Source: an uncultured Bacteroidota bacterium (lineage in GTDB: Bacteria; Bacteroidota; Rhodothermia; Rhodothermales; UBA10348). From it: 40,245 nucleotides of DNA. Positions 9,039 through 17,842 of this stretch are shown one piece after another. The notes under the pieces were generated by a model. The model saw nothing but the letters and a program-made list of their open reading frames with translations. It was not told the DNA's origin and made no database searches. Location: the NCBI GenBank assembly GCA_937877085.1, contig CALEEY010000146.1, forward strand, positions 1 through 40,245. Reading direction: 5' to 3'. Position 1 is the first letter of the stretch. The number at the start of each line of letters is the position of its first letter. The position numbers and the translations under genes were made by a program.

Positions 9039-10772
9039 ATGATTTTCGGAGACTCGGCAAGCGCATACTTTTTAACCTGGCGCCACGGATACAATCGGGC
9101 GCTTTTTAAAAGCGATTTAATTGCGGGGCTTACGGTTGGCGTCGTCCTTATTCCACAGGGCATGGCCTATGCCTTGCTGGCAGGCGTTCCTCCGGTGTAC
9201 GGACTGTACGCTTCCCTTGTCCCGTTAATTGTCTACACCTTCCTTGGTTCGTCCCGCCAGCTGGCCGTAGGAGTGGTTGCCATTGACTCGCTTGTCGTGG
9301 CAGCTGGGGTGGGTGCGTTAGCGGCCGCCAATTCGGAGTCCTTTCTAGGGCACGTGCTCCTTTTGGCGCTCATGGTGGGAGTTATCCAACTAGCCATGGG
9401 ACTGCTCCGATTTGGATTTGTGGTTAGCCTCCTGTCTAAACCCGTCATCACCGGATTTACGGCGGCTGCGGCAATCATTATTGGGATGAGTCAGCTCCAG
9501 CATTTGATGGGTCTTTCGCTTGGGCGCAATTTGAATGTTTTTATTCTGCTTTCTGAAGCGTTTTCTAAAATTGAAGACGTTCAAATGGCCAGCGTTATGA
9601 TAGGCCTTGGTGGAATTGTCTTGTTGATTGCCATGATGAAATGGCTTCCACGGGTTCCGGGACCCCTGATTGTGGTCCTGGTTTCTGCTTTTATGGTGTA
9701 TTTCACCCGCTTGGATTCAGAAGGGGTCGCCATTGTAGGCAGCATTCCGGCGGGTTTGCCAGCCCCGTCCTTCCCTCCCTTTTCGTATGAAAGTATCCGG
9801 GAATTATTTCCCACCGCCGTCACGCTTTCGTTGATCCAATTCATGGGTGTGATGTCGTTGGGTAAGGTTTTCGCTACGAAAAATGGATACCGAGTCCAGC
9901 CAAATCAGGAGCTAATTGCCTTGGGGACCATGAACTTAGCGGGTTCTGCGTTTTTATCCATTCCCGTATCCGGAAGCTATTCAAGAAGCGCGGTGAACGA
10001 TCGGGCAGGTGCCAAATCGCCTCTTGCAAACGGAATTGCAGCGCTTCTCATCTTGTGTACGTTGTTATTTCTAACCCCGTTTTTTTACTATCTGCCCATC
10101 CCCATCTTTGCATCCATCATTATGGTGGCGGCTTTTAGCTTGGTCAATATCGGCGAAGTGCGGTTTTTGCTGAAGACCAAAGCGGTGGACGGAGTTATAG
10201 CGCTGGTAACCTTTTTTGCTACGCTTATTCTGGGTATCGAACAGGGCATGTTGGTTGGTGTAAGTCTTTCCATCGTCGCTATTATGTACCGCATTGGAAG
10301 GCCTAATGTGGCCATTTTGGGCCATTTGCCGGGATCAAGGTCCTTTCGCGATGTCAACAACCATCGGCAGGCCCACCAGTTCGAGGGGATCGTGCTCATC
10401 CGCATAGATGCTTCTTTTTCGTTTGCCAATGCGGACCTGTTACAGGATGCCATCCAAGAGCATACGATCGACAAAAAAGCTAGAGCTGTCATTTTGGACG
10501 CTTCAAGCGTCAACGATCTAGATACCACGGCGTTGTCGGCGTTGGCCGACCTAAATCAGGTGCTCCGTGCTAAAAATATCTCGTTTTACTTTGCAAGTTT
10601 CCGTCAGAAGTCCCTCGACATGCTCGAGTCTTCTGGAACGATGGCAGAAATGGACCCTTCTCATTTCTTTTTGAGCGCGGATCAGGCCGTTCTACACGTG
10701 CTAACGCTGTGGGGTCGCGAGCGCGAATATCTTGATCGAATAGCCGGTCAGGCCGATTCAGACTCCGCTTGA
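9039..10772 (+). CDS. SulP family inorganic anion transporter with STAS domain (second copy)
   Basis: A 577-residue paralogue of the preceding gene with the same layout: GVVLIPQGMAYALLAGVPPVYGLYAS near the N-terminus, NLAGSAFLSIPVSGSYSRSAVN in the core, and a STAS domain with LDASSVNDLDTTALSAL. The copies have clearly diverged, so this is an old duplication and the two may differ in anion or affinity. AAAGGAA precedes the start. The 3' end overlaps the convergent torD-like gene by 25 nt. Confidence 0.92.
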   Translation: MIFGDSASAYFLTWRHGYNRALFKSDLIAGLTVGVVLIPQGMAYALLAGVPPVYGLYASLVPLIVYTFLGSSRQLAVGVVAIDSLVVAAGVGALAAANSESFLGHVLLLALMVGVIQLAMGLLRFGFVVSLLSKPVITGFTAAAAIIIGMSQLQHLMGLSLGRNLNVFILLSEAFSKIEDVQMASVMIGLGGIVLLIAMMKWLPRVPGPLIVVLVSAFMVYFTRLDSEGVAIVGSIPAGLPAPSFPPFSYESIRELFPTAVTLSLIQFMGVMSLGKVFATKNGYRVQPNQELIALGTMNLAGSAFLSIPVSGSYSRSAVNDRAGAKSPLANGIAALLILCTLLFLTPFFYYLPIPIFASIIMVAAFSLVNIGEVRFLLKTKAVDGVIALVTFFATLILGIEQGMLVGVSLSIVAIMYRIGRPNVAILGHLPGSRSFRDVNNHRQAHQFEGIVLIRIDASFSFANADLLQDAIQEHTIDKKARAVILDASSVNDLDTTALSALADLNQVLRAKNISFYFASFRQKSLDMLESSGTMAEMDPSHFFLSADQAVLHVLTLWGREREYLDRIAGQADSDSA

Positions 10773-11662
10773 CGCAGTTGCCGAATCACGTTTTGGGTTT
10801 TGCTTAGCTTTTGGGACCACTCGGCCGCCCAGTGCGCCGCGCCCTTCGTTGACCACTGATTCCACGTAGCCTGGTGGGCCGCAATTTCGTTATCAAAAAA
10901 ATCGCATATGCCGCCAAGCGCGTCGTACTGGGCGGCCGAGCGCAACATCCCTTCGATTGTACGAGCGCGTGAACCAAATCCCGTGGGTAGTCGATGGCTT
11001 CTGGCTTCATGGGCCAAAAGCGACTTCGGTATCATCAGACCGCTGGCTGCATGACTAGCCAAATATTCGGCGATCTCCGCAAGACTTGTTCGTTCTTCGT
11101 CCAGACTAAACGCCGATTCTAGGAGCTTCCACCGAGCGGCTGTATACGGTCTTGACCATGCTGCGTTGGACGAACCCAATTGAATCCTTTCAACCACGTC
11201 CTCCAAAGCCCCTGCTATTTGAGCCATTTGCGCGAACTCAAAGGTGCGAAGCCGATCTAAAAAGGGGGGAAGCCAGCTTAGTATCTCTTCCTCCAAGTAG
11301 GCCCTTGCATCATCTGGTCGGCCTTGGACTAGTAAAAACCGGATGAATCGGAGGGATGAAGAGAGGTGGTCGGCCAGAATGGAGGTCGTGTCTGGCTCAA
11401 ATCCAGCGGACGCCATAATGGTCCAGGCCCGATCGGAAACCGTTCCCCCCATGACCGCGCCCGGCTCGAGAAATACCGAGGCCGCTGGCATCAATTCGTG
11501 ACACAATACTTGGTAGTGCTGGGCCGCAAAATCGTCCGAAGGTTCGAAATGCGCCCGGCCGGCCGCCAACCCAAAGGATTTTAGCTCAACGGCACTTCGA
11601 GGGGCTCTTTCAATGAGATCTGCGAGCGTGGCCAGGTGGCCAATCATTTCATTTTCTGTCAC
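10748..11662 (-). CDS. TorD/DmsD-family molybdoenzyme chaperone, unusually long
   Basis: A 304-residue all-helical protein. The N-terminal half matches TorD-type redox-enzyme maturation proteins: an FEPSDDFAAQHYQVLCHELMP segment followed later by LVQGRPDDARAYLEEEILSWLPPFLDRL. These chaperones bind molybdopterin catalytic subunits during cofactor loading. It is the last gene after sqr (60-bp gap) on the minus strand and close to the only molybdoenzyme in the window, its likely client. TorD proteins are usually about 200 residues; the extra 100 C-terminal residues (ending in an H-W-rich helix) have no recognised match. The 3' end overlaps SulP2. Confidence 0.78.
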   Translation of the reverse strand: MTENEMIGHLATLADLIERAPRSAVELKSFGLAAGRAHFEPSDDFAAQHYQVLCHELMPAASVFLEPGAVMGGTVSDRAWTIMASAGFEPDTTSILADHLSSSLRFIRFLLVQGRPDDARAYLEEEILSWLPPFLDRLRTFEFAQMAQIAGALEDVVERIQLGSSNAAWSRPYTAARWKLLESAFSLDEERTSLAEIAEYLASHAASGLMIPKSLLAHEARSHRLPTGFGSRARTIEGMLRSAAQYDALGGICDFFDNEIAAHQATWNQWSTKGAAHWAAEWSQKLSKTQNVIRQLRQAESESA

Positions 11663-11722
11663 GGAATACCGATCTATTGATGGGAAAACCCTTGGCGTTT
11701 CCTGTTTTTGGCTGCACCTATC

Positions 11723-12925
11723 CTACATCCGTCCTCTTAGCATCCCGTGCCAATAGAAGAGTGGCAGAATCCGTGTTTTTAGAAAATACATTGACCAGCG
11801 CTCCTTTGTCGTATCAAAAGGAAAGGATGGGTCCGGTCGATTGTTGTAGTCAAACTCGGCCAACACCAATTTGCCATACCCCGTGACCAGAGGGCAAGAT
11901 GTGTATCCATTGTACCGTTTGGTCCCGGTAATCTTACCCTTTCTTTTTACGTCAAGCAAGTTCGCTACGACCAACGGTGCTTGCTTGCGCACAGCAGCTC
12001 CGGTTTTTGCATTCGGCGTGTTGGTTACATCGCCTAGGGAAAACACATTTTCAAAACGAGTGTGCTGGAGCGTTCCGGGGTCTACTTCTACCCAGCCGTC
12101 TGCATTTACTAAGGTGCTTTCTCTCACGAAATCGGGTGCAGATTGGGGTGGCACGACGTGAATCATGTCGTAAGGAACCTCCTTTTCATGCTGCGTTCCG
12201 TCTGGATTCGTTACACGAAAAACGGCCACATTATCCTCTCCTCTAATGGCAATGAGCTCCTTTTGGAAGTTGAACGTAATACCGTACCGATCCAACACTT
12301 TAATCAGGGTGTCTCTAAATTCCGGCACTCCAAACACTACCAATCCTGGAGACATAAAATTGATCTCCACTTGGTCCAAAAGGCCGTTTCGGCGGAGATA
12401 ATCCGCGGTCAAATACATGATTTTTTGAGGAGCTCCTCCACATTTGACCAACGTCGCGGGCTGGGTGAAAAGAGCTTGTCCCTTCTTCAAATTGCGAAGT
12501 ACTTCCCAAGTATAAGCGGCATGTTGGTAGCCGTAATTTGAGCAAACGCCTCCTTTGCCGAGGGCCTCGGGCAATCCTTCGATTTTATGCCAATTTAATT
12601 GGATACCCGCGGCAACTACTAGAAAATCATACGTGATTTCTGCACCGGACTTGTTGGTAACCCTATTCGTTTCCGGCGAAAAGCTGGCAACGAAATCCTT
12701 GATCCAAGTGACGCCCTTCGGGATATAATCAGCCGTTTTTCGGACAGAAACTTCCTTTTCAAAAACGCCGCCACCAACCAGCGTCCAAATCGGCTGATAG
12801 TAATGTTCTTCAGACGGTTCAATGATCGCGATGTCGAGGGTATGGTCTTTGCGCTTAAGCTGCGCCGCTACCGTGATGCCTGCTGTTCCGCCGCCGACGA
12901 TCACAACTGTATAATGACGTTTCAT
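11723..12925 (-). CDS. sqr: Sulfide:quinone oxidoreductase-like flavoprotein (type II SQR)
   Basis: A 400-residue FAD protein. VVIVGGGTAGITVAAQL at the N-terminus is the dinucleotide-binding motif. EEHYYQPIWTLVGGG and VCSNYG (Cys128), VKCGGAPQKIMYL (Cys162) and FSLGDVTNTPNAKTGAA are SQR features. A further cysteine is in TSCPLVTG (Cys344). The KCGGAPQKI stretch is typical of the mitochondrial-like type II group, which oxidises sulfide to persulfide and reduces quinone. The C-terminal FLKTRILPLFYWHGML is amphipathic and fits monotopic membrane attachment. It has operator B 74 bp upstream and is followed by torD. The product would feed the persulfide dioxygenase. Confidence 0.88.
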   Translation of the reverse strand: MKRHYTVVIVGGGTAGITVAAQLKRKDHTLDIAIIEPSEEHYYQPIWTLVGGGVFEKEVSVRKTADYIPKGVTWIKDFVASFSPETNRVTNKSGAEITYDFLVVAAGIQLNWHKIEGLPEALGKGGVCSNYGYQHAAYTWEVLRNLKKGQALFTQPATLVKCGGAPQKIMYLTADYLRRNGLLDQVEINFMSPGLVVFGVPEFRDTLIKVLDRYGITFNFQKELIAIRGEDNVAVFRVTNPDGTQHEKEVPYDMIHVVPPQSAPDFVRESTLVNADGWVEVDPGTLQHTRFENVFSLGDVTNTPNAKTGAAVRKQAPLVVANLLDVKRKGKITGTKRYNGYTSCPLVTGYGKLVLAEFDYNNRPDPSFPFDTTKERWSMYFLKTRILPLFYWHGMLRGRM

Positions 12926-12998
12926 ATTAAATCCAATCCGATGGAGCTCTTTTGCTTTTATATCCTATGATTTCGGATACAAAATACTTCCAGAATCA

Positions 12999-13014
12999 AC
13001 ATGTAATGACAAGT
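12999..13014. promoter_or_regulatory. Operator-like palindrome B (ACATGTAATGACAAGT)
   Basis: One mismatch from ACTTGTNATNACAAGT; on the minus strand it reads ACTTGTCATTACATGT. It lies in the 161-bp gap between the end of the soeA-like gene and sqr, 74 bp upstream of the sqr start. This position suggests that sqr-torD has its own regulated promoter rather than relying only on read-through from the soe operon. Confidence 0.6.
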
Positions 13015-13086
13015 CCATGTGAATTGTCAGACCATCGTGTCTTCTTTGCTATCGGACCCCTTTTTGATTGCCAATAAAAGCGGCTC

Positions 13087-16074
13087 CTATCGTCCAAACG
13101 GTTTGTCTGGTAGTTTGTAGGCCTCTTTCACCGGCTTTAGGGGCCGCTTCAACCATGCGGGACGCCTGGTGCCATCTGGGGAGTGGTCTACGGCGCTTCT
13201 AGACAGTTGTACCCATTCTTGGTAGTTCTCCATGGAGGCATTGGTATCTACGTAGACATCCCCGTGCTTGTCTTCTGGACGCGCTTTTTCGACCTTATAA
13301 GCCTTTTGAAGCCAACAATGGTGGCCAGATACAGGATCGGGCTGAACCGCATGCGTCAGGTTTTGATGGACTCCCACGTCTTCCCACCAAATGCGGGAGG
13401 TGTCCGGATCAAAAGATTTCCATGGTCCGGCGCCGTGATTTACCCGAAGCTTGTTACCCTCGTCGCGACTTTCTGTTATAGACACGAAATTCGATGTGCC
13501 CCGATTGAGTCCTTCTTCTTCTTTTAGCCGCCACCTACCCAAGTGGTGGCTCATGGCAATAACGCCGGGCTTAATGCCTTCCGTGATCCATATTTTATCG
13601 ACAAAATATCCTATCCTAGTGGTCACGCGGATCAATTCGCCCGTTTTTACCCCAATCCGGGAAGCATCGCTTGGGTGCATCCAGACCGGATTTTTGTGAC
13701 TCAATTCGTAGAGCCATTTGGCATTCGCGCTGCGCGTGTGAATGAGCGTTGGCAACCTGAAATTCGGAAGGAGTAACATCTCGCCCTTCGTTCGGTCGAT
13801 ATTGTCCGGATGGACATGACTTTTAAGGGTCCATGGCAAGGTGTATTCTTTTTCTGGCCAGCCCCAGTCCTTCATCGTGGGGCTAAAGAACTCCATTTTT
13901 CGGCTAGGCGTGGTGAATCCCGCTTTGGCTACGCCGTCGACCATGACGCCCACAACGGCGCCGTTTTTCAGCACTCTGCCCTGGCTGTCAGTCGTAATCC
14001 CCTGGGTGTCAAGCTTCTTTTCGTACGGAACGTAGTGGTCTTTTGTGACCTCAAACGCAGCATACCGCCTCATATACTCGAGAGGAGTCAAGCCCTCCTT
14101 GGCGGCCGTTTCAGGGAGTCCAGGTACGCTATTTTCGAATATCCAACGGTAGTATTCCTCCGTTGTAATGATTTCTCCTTCTCTGTAAGGGCTTTGAAAG
14201 TGCTTTCGGATACCAAGCGACCCATCGGGATCCATGGCGACGGACAATTCAATCCAGAATTCGTTTTCTTCCCACACCTCCCCGGGATTGGCCTGCCAGG
14301 TGTATTCAACTTTCTTGCCCAGCCGTTCCATGGCCACTCGGCGTACGGGCTGCCTAAAGGCAATCCATTGTCCTGCATGGGTTTCCTGACTCATTAGGTC
14401 ATGGCGCTCGTTCGCATGACCCATCGGAAGTACGTAATCAGCAAACCAGGCCGATTCGTTCCACGTCGGCGTTAACGCCACGTGACACTTCATTTTTTCC
14501 TCGTCTTGAAGCGCACGCATCCACATAAATCCATCGGGATTGATCCAGAGCGGGTTATAGACACGGGTGAAATAAACGTCGATGTCTCCACGGCCCTCTT
14601 CCAAGAAATGAGGCAATAGAAAACTCATTTCGTAATGAGCAAGCGGCCATTCATGGGGCATTTGGAGTTCATTCCAAGCGTTAAACGGGGGCGGCTCTTC
14701 AAATGGTTTGGGAACGAACTTATTCCAACTATTTCCCGAAGTACCTCCTTCTGTTCCGATACTGCCCGTTAGAACGTTCAGAAACAGCAGGCATCTGGCC
14801 ACTTGCCATCCGCCGAGGTTTCCCACGGAGGCACTTCGCCACGTGTGCGTGGCCAAACGGCCTTGGCAATTGGCCACGTATTTGGCAGCTTCGCGAATGC
14901 GTTCAATGTCAACTTGGGATTCCGCAGCCGCACGCTCGAACGTAAATTCAGCGTAGAGATCTTTTAACAGACGATCAAAAACCGCATAATCTGCTTGGTC
15001 GGCTGAGAGGTCAAATTTATCGGACGCGAGTAGGTCTTTTAGTCGATCCCAAATACCCTCGCCGGGGAGATCAATCTGAATCCCGTCATAGTTTTGAGCT
15101 TTAATGAGCTCCAACGCCTCGCGCCAGTTCACCCATTTCCGAACGAATTCCCGGTCGTAGAGGTCATTTTGAATCATGTGATTGGCAATAGCCAATAGAA
15201 CGGTCTGCTCCGATCCGGGCCACGTTGGCAGCCAGGTGTCGGACTTAGAGGCCGTGTTTGAAAGCCGCGGATCGAAGGTTATGAGCTTCGCCCCGTTCTG
15301 TTTGGCTTCCATGATCCGCTGGGCGTGCGGATTGAAGTAGTGACCCGTTTCGAGATGGCTAGAAATCAGCAGAATTACGTTCGCCTTGGCGTGGTCTGGG
15401 CTAGGACGGTCAAAGCCAGCCCACAAATAATACCCGGCCCTGGCCCCCGCAGAGCAAATGTTCGTGTGTGAATTGTGTCCGTCTACTCCCCAAGCTTCAA
15501 TACAACGGTTGGTAAAACCGTCTTCGCCGGGGCGCCCCACGTGGTACATAATGCCGTCGAGCCGTTTCCGACGCGATGCGCTCATTTTTTCGGCAATTTC
15601 AGAGACGGCTTCGTCCCATGAAATCCGTTTCCACTTCCCTTCTCCGCGTTTTCCGACCCGTTTCAATGGATAGAGAATGCGTTCTGGATCATAGACCTGA
15701 TTAATGGTGGCTGGTCCTTTCGCGCAATTCCGGCCCCGGCTTCCCGGGTGTTTGGGGTTTCCCTCGAATTTCTTGATCTCAAGCGTTTCGCGGTCTACGT
15801 AGGCCAGCAGACCACACGCGCTCTCGCAATTAAAGCAAACGGTTGGTACTAAGGTGTAATGGCGAGCGACCTTCTTGGGCCACGCCTTTCCATCCCACTC
15901 CACCCAATCGTCCCACATTTCGGTCGGAGGATACTGACTCATGCGACCATCCGGGTGGGTCACCGAGGTCATTTCAATTTTTTGGGGCTTCCTATCCGGG
16001 GTAGAAAATTGGGGTAAACCAAACGGCGTTCCGTCTCCAGTGGCTTCGGGATATGCTGATTTTTTCTTTGACAT
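13087..16074 (-). CDS. soeA: Molybdopterin oxidoreductase catalytic subunit, probably sulfite dehydrogenase (SoeA-like)
   Basis: A 995-residue DMSO-reductase-superfamily protein. The N-terminal 4Fe-4S ligands are Cys80, Cys83, Cys87 (CFNCESAC) and Cys117 (GRNCAKGP). NSHTNICSAGA places Cys207 as the likely Mo ligand, as in the PsrA/PhsA/SoeA branch. A molydopterin-dinucleotide-binding domain with MHPSDASRIGVKTGELIRV closes the protein. There is no twin-arginine signal (start MSKKKSAYPEA), so the enzyme should be cytoplasmic, which favours SoeA over periplasmic polysulfide or thiosulfate reductases. It follows the fused electron-transfer subunit by 34 bp. With SQR and persulfide dioxygenase next door, oxidation of sulfite to sulfate is the best guess; another sulfur substrate cannot be excluded. 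Confidence 0.8.
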   Translation of the reverse strand: MSKKKSAYPEATGDGTPFGLPQFSTPDRKPQKIEMTSVTHPDGRMSQYPPTEMWDDWVEWDGKAWPKKVARHYTLVPTVCFNCESACGLLAYVDRETLEIKKFEGNPKHPGSRGRNCAKGPATINQVYDPERILYPLKRVGKRGEGKWKRISWDEAVSEIAEKMSASRRKRLDGIMYHVGRPGEDGFTNRCIEAWGVDGHNSHTNICSAGARAGYYLWAGFDRPSPDHAKANVILLISSHLETGHYFNPHAQRIMEAKQNGAKLITFDPRLSNTASKSDTWLPTWPGSEQTVLLAIANHMIQNDLYDREFVRKWVNWREALELIKAQNYDGIQIDLPGEGIWDRLKDLLASDKFDLSADQADYAVFDRLLKDLYAEFTFERAAAESQVDIERIREAAKYVANCQGRLATHTWRSASVGNLGGWQVARCLLFLNVLTGSIGTEGGTSGNSWNKFVPKPFEEPPPFNAWNELQMPHEWPLAHYEMSFLLPHFLEEGRGDIDVYFTRVYNPLWINPDGFMWMRALQDEEKMKCHVALTPTWNESAWFADYVLPMGHANERHDLMSQETHAGQWIAFRQPVRRVAMERLGKKVEYTWQANPGEVWEENEFWIELSVAMDPDGSLGIRKHFQSPYREGEIITTEEYYRWIFENSVPGLPETAAKEGLTPLEYMRRYAAFEVTKDHYVPYEKKLDTQGITTDSQGRVLKNGAVVGVMVDGVAKAGFTTPSRKMEFFSPTMKDWGWPEKEYTLPWTLKSHVHPDNIDRTKGEMLLLPNFRLPTLIHTRSANAKWLYELSHKNPVWMHPSDASRIGVKTGELIRVTTRIGYFVDKIWITEGIKPGVIAMSHHLGRWRLKEEEGLNRGTSNFVSITESRDEGNKLRVNHGAGPWKSFDPDTSRIWWEDVGVHQNLTHAVQPDPVSGHHCWLQKAYKVEKARPEDKHGDVYVDTNASMENYQEWVQLSRSAVDHSPDGTRRPAWLKRPLKPVKEAYKLPDKPFGR

Positions 16075-16108
16075 TACGTTGTCGGAGCGTTTATGCGGTT
16101 TAGTCCGT

Positions 16109-17758
16109 TTAGCTATTGGGTATTTCTTGCGGGGCGTTTACAAACGCTCGTTCGTACAAATAGAGGCCGAAGAGAGCCATGGCGCCAGCCACGATTCCTG
16201 GAACTCCGGTAAACATCAACCCAAAGGGTAGGATGTGACCCACCAAGGTGCTTCCAATCCAAAAAGAACGCGCATAGCGCCCTTTTACAATCATATGGGC
16301 AGCTTTGGCAGCGGACTCCGAAGCATGAGACATACCAAACTCGCCCATGAACGTAACGGCAAGGTCAACCCCCAATGCACCAATGAAAGAAGCCCGAACA
16401 ACCGAAGAAATGTCCGTGCCGAGATCCAAGAAAGTGCCTACGATTAGTAACATGGCGCTACCTGCCAACACAGCCTGAACAATGAGGTGAATCGGGAGAA
16501 GCGGGCTTTGCCAAAGATCACGCCCCTCGGCCTGTCCAAATAGGAAGGCTGTATAGACCGCCGTCCCAATAGCCAGAGGCAATCCAATCCACATGATTGG
16601 GGTTCGAAAAGGAGCCACGCTCGCTTCAGGCAACCATTCCATCCAGACGGACAATTCGCCAAGCCACCACAGGGCAACCAACCCACTAAAACCAATCAGA
16701 ATAAAGGCGCCCCTGACCAGCCAGCTCCGCCACTGAGGGCGGGTAATGATTCGTAAAAACCGCTCCGGGCGTTCCAAATCAAAAACAAGCAAGGCCGTAG
16801 TGGCCGTCAAAAATAGAAGCGACAAAAACGACGAGGCCATAAATACGTGATTGTGGACGCCAATCAGCCCAAACAAGAAGGCTGAGCCCAGAATCATGAA
16901 CAGGCCAGACGCTATTCCCTTGGTCACCAAGTAGGCCGGAACCGGCCAGTGCCACGGTACCTTGTGCTGAGCGTTCCAAACCACTTGGGTCATCTGCTCG
17001 GCCATTCTTCCCTCGCCGATCTGAATAATGCCCCCTTTGGGATCTCCTTGGGCTTCAGGCCGCCTGAGTGCTTGGCCAGAAGCAGATTTTTTTCCGTAGG
17101 CCGTCAGTTCGGCTGGAATAGCGCCACGATGTCCATCCCCTTCATGCAGTGAAAGCACATCGGCCCATGCAAATGAGTCGGGGGTTCGTTCGACGGCCGT
17201 CGGATGCATGGCAACGTCGTCCCCACCGATATAGTACAACTTCGGGGCTGTACCTTGTTCGGGCTTTCTGACCGTAACCTTATTGCGCGCAACGGCTTGC
17301 GCGATTTCCGTCGTTGGGTCGTCCAGGTCTCCGGCCAGAATCGCGTGTTCGGGACAAACCACTACGCACGCCGGTTCTAAGCCTAAATCGACCTTATGGG
17401 CGCAATAATGGCACTTTGCTGCCGTCCCTGAATCGGGATCAATGTAAATGGCGTCGTACGGACAGGCTTGCATACATGCTTTACACCCGATGCAGGCGTC
17501 CGGGTCAAATTCGACGATGCCGTCGTCCCGCTGGTACATAGCCGTGACCGGGCAAATCCGGACGCACGGGGGATTGGAGCAGTGGTTACACCGAGTGACT
17601 TGAAAGTTTCGGGTCACATTGGGGTATTGACCCGTCTCCACGCTCTTTACCCACGTCCGTTGGACGCCCAGCGGCACTTCATTTTCACTTTTGCATGCCG
17701 TTGAACAAGCATGGCACCCGATGCAGGTGTCATTATTAATTACAAAGCCGTAATTCAT
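16109..17758 (-). CDS. Fused 4Fe-4S ferredoxin and NrfD-type membrane subunit (SoeB-SoeC fusion)
   Basis: A 549-residue fusion. Residues 1 to about 185 carry four cysteine clusters of a DmsB/PsrB-type ferredoxin: CIGCHACSTACK, CNHCSNPPCVRICP, CIGCKACMQACP and CHYC...CVVVCP. A linker of about 80 residues follows. From about residue 265 there are roughly eight hydrophobic helices of an NrfD/PsrC-type quinone-binding membrane protein (WHWPVPAYLVTKGIASGLF near its start). The subunit should pass electrons between the catalytic subunit and the quinone pool. In most known Soe and Psr systems these are two separate genes. It is the first gene of its operon, 46 bp downstream of operator C. Confidence 0.87.
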   Translation of the reverse strand: MNYGFVINNDTCIGCHACSTACKSENEVPLGVQRTWVKSVETGQYPNVTRNFQVTRCNHCSNPPCVRICPVTAMYQRDDGIVEFDPDACIGCKACMQACPYDAIYIDPDSGTAAKCHYCAHKVDLGLEPACVVVCPEHAILAGDLDDPTTEIAQAVARNKVTVRKPEQGTAPKLYYIGGDDVAMHPTAVERTPDSFAWADVLSLHEGDGHRGAIPAELTAYGKKSASGQALRRPEAQGDPKGGIIQIGEGRMAEQMTQVVWNAQHKVPWHWPVPAYLVTKGIASGLFMILGSAFLFGLIGVHNHVFMASSFLSLLFLTATTALLVFDLERPERFLRIITRPQWRSWLVRGAFILIGFSGLVALWWLGELSVWMEWLPEASVAPFRTPIMWIGLPLAIGTAVYTAFLFGQAEGRDLWQSPLLPIHLIVQAVLAGSAMLLIVGTFLDLGTDISSVVRASFIGALGVDLAVTFMGEFGMSHASESAAKAAHMIVKGRYARSFWIGSTLVGHILPFGLMFTGVPGIVAGAMALFGLYLYERAFVNAPQEIPNS

Positions 17759-17804
17759 ATCTGTCCAGCGCTGTTAGTAAACAAAAACGAACTCTATTTA
17801 TTTC

Positions 17805-17820
17805 ACTTGTAATATCAAGT
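17805..17820. promoter_or_regulatory. Operator-like palindrome C (ACTTGTAATATCAAGT)
   Basis: One mismatch from ACTTGTNATNACAAGT, located between mobA and the soe operon and 46 bp before the start codon at 17758. The flanks are AT-rich (TTTATTTC on one side), as expected for a promoter. Palindrome match and location are direct observations; control by the GntR/UTRA regulator is inferred. Confidence 0.62.
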
Positions 17821-17842
17821 TGCGCGATCAAAAGAGCAAATC

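Noticed and set aside
13087-17758. Polysulfide or thiosulfate reductase (Psr/Phs) instead of a sulfite dehydrogenase
   Set aside because: Same superfamily, so not excluded, but the absence of a Tat signal and the company of SQR and persulfide dioxygenase favour a cytoplasmic oxidising enzyme.
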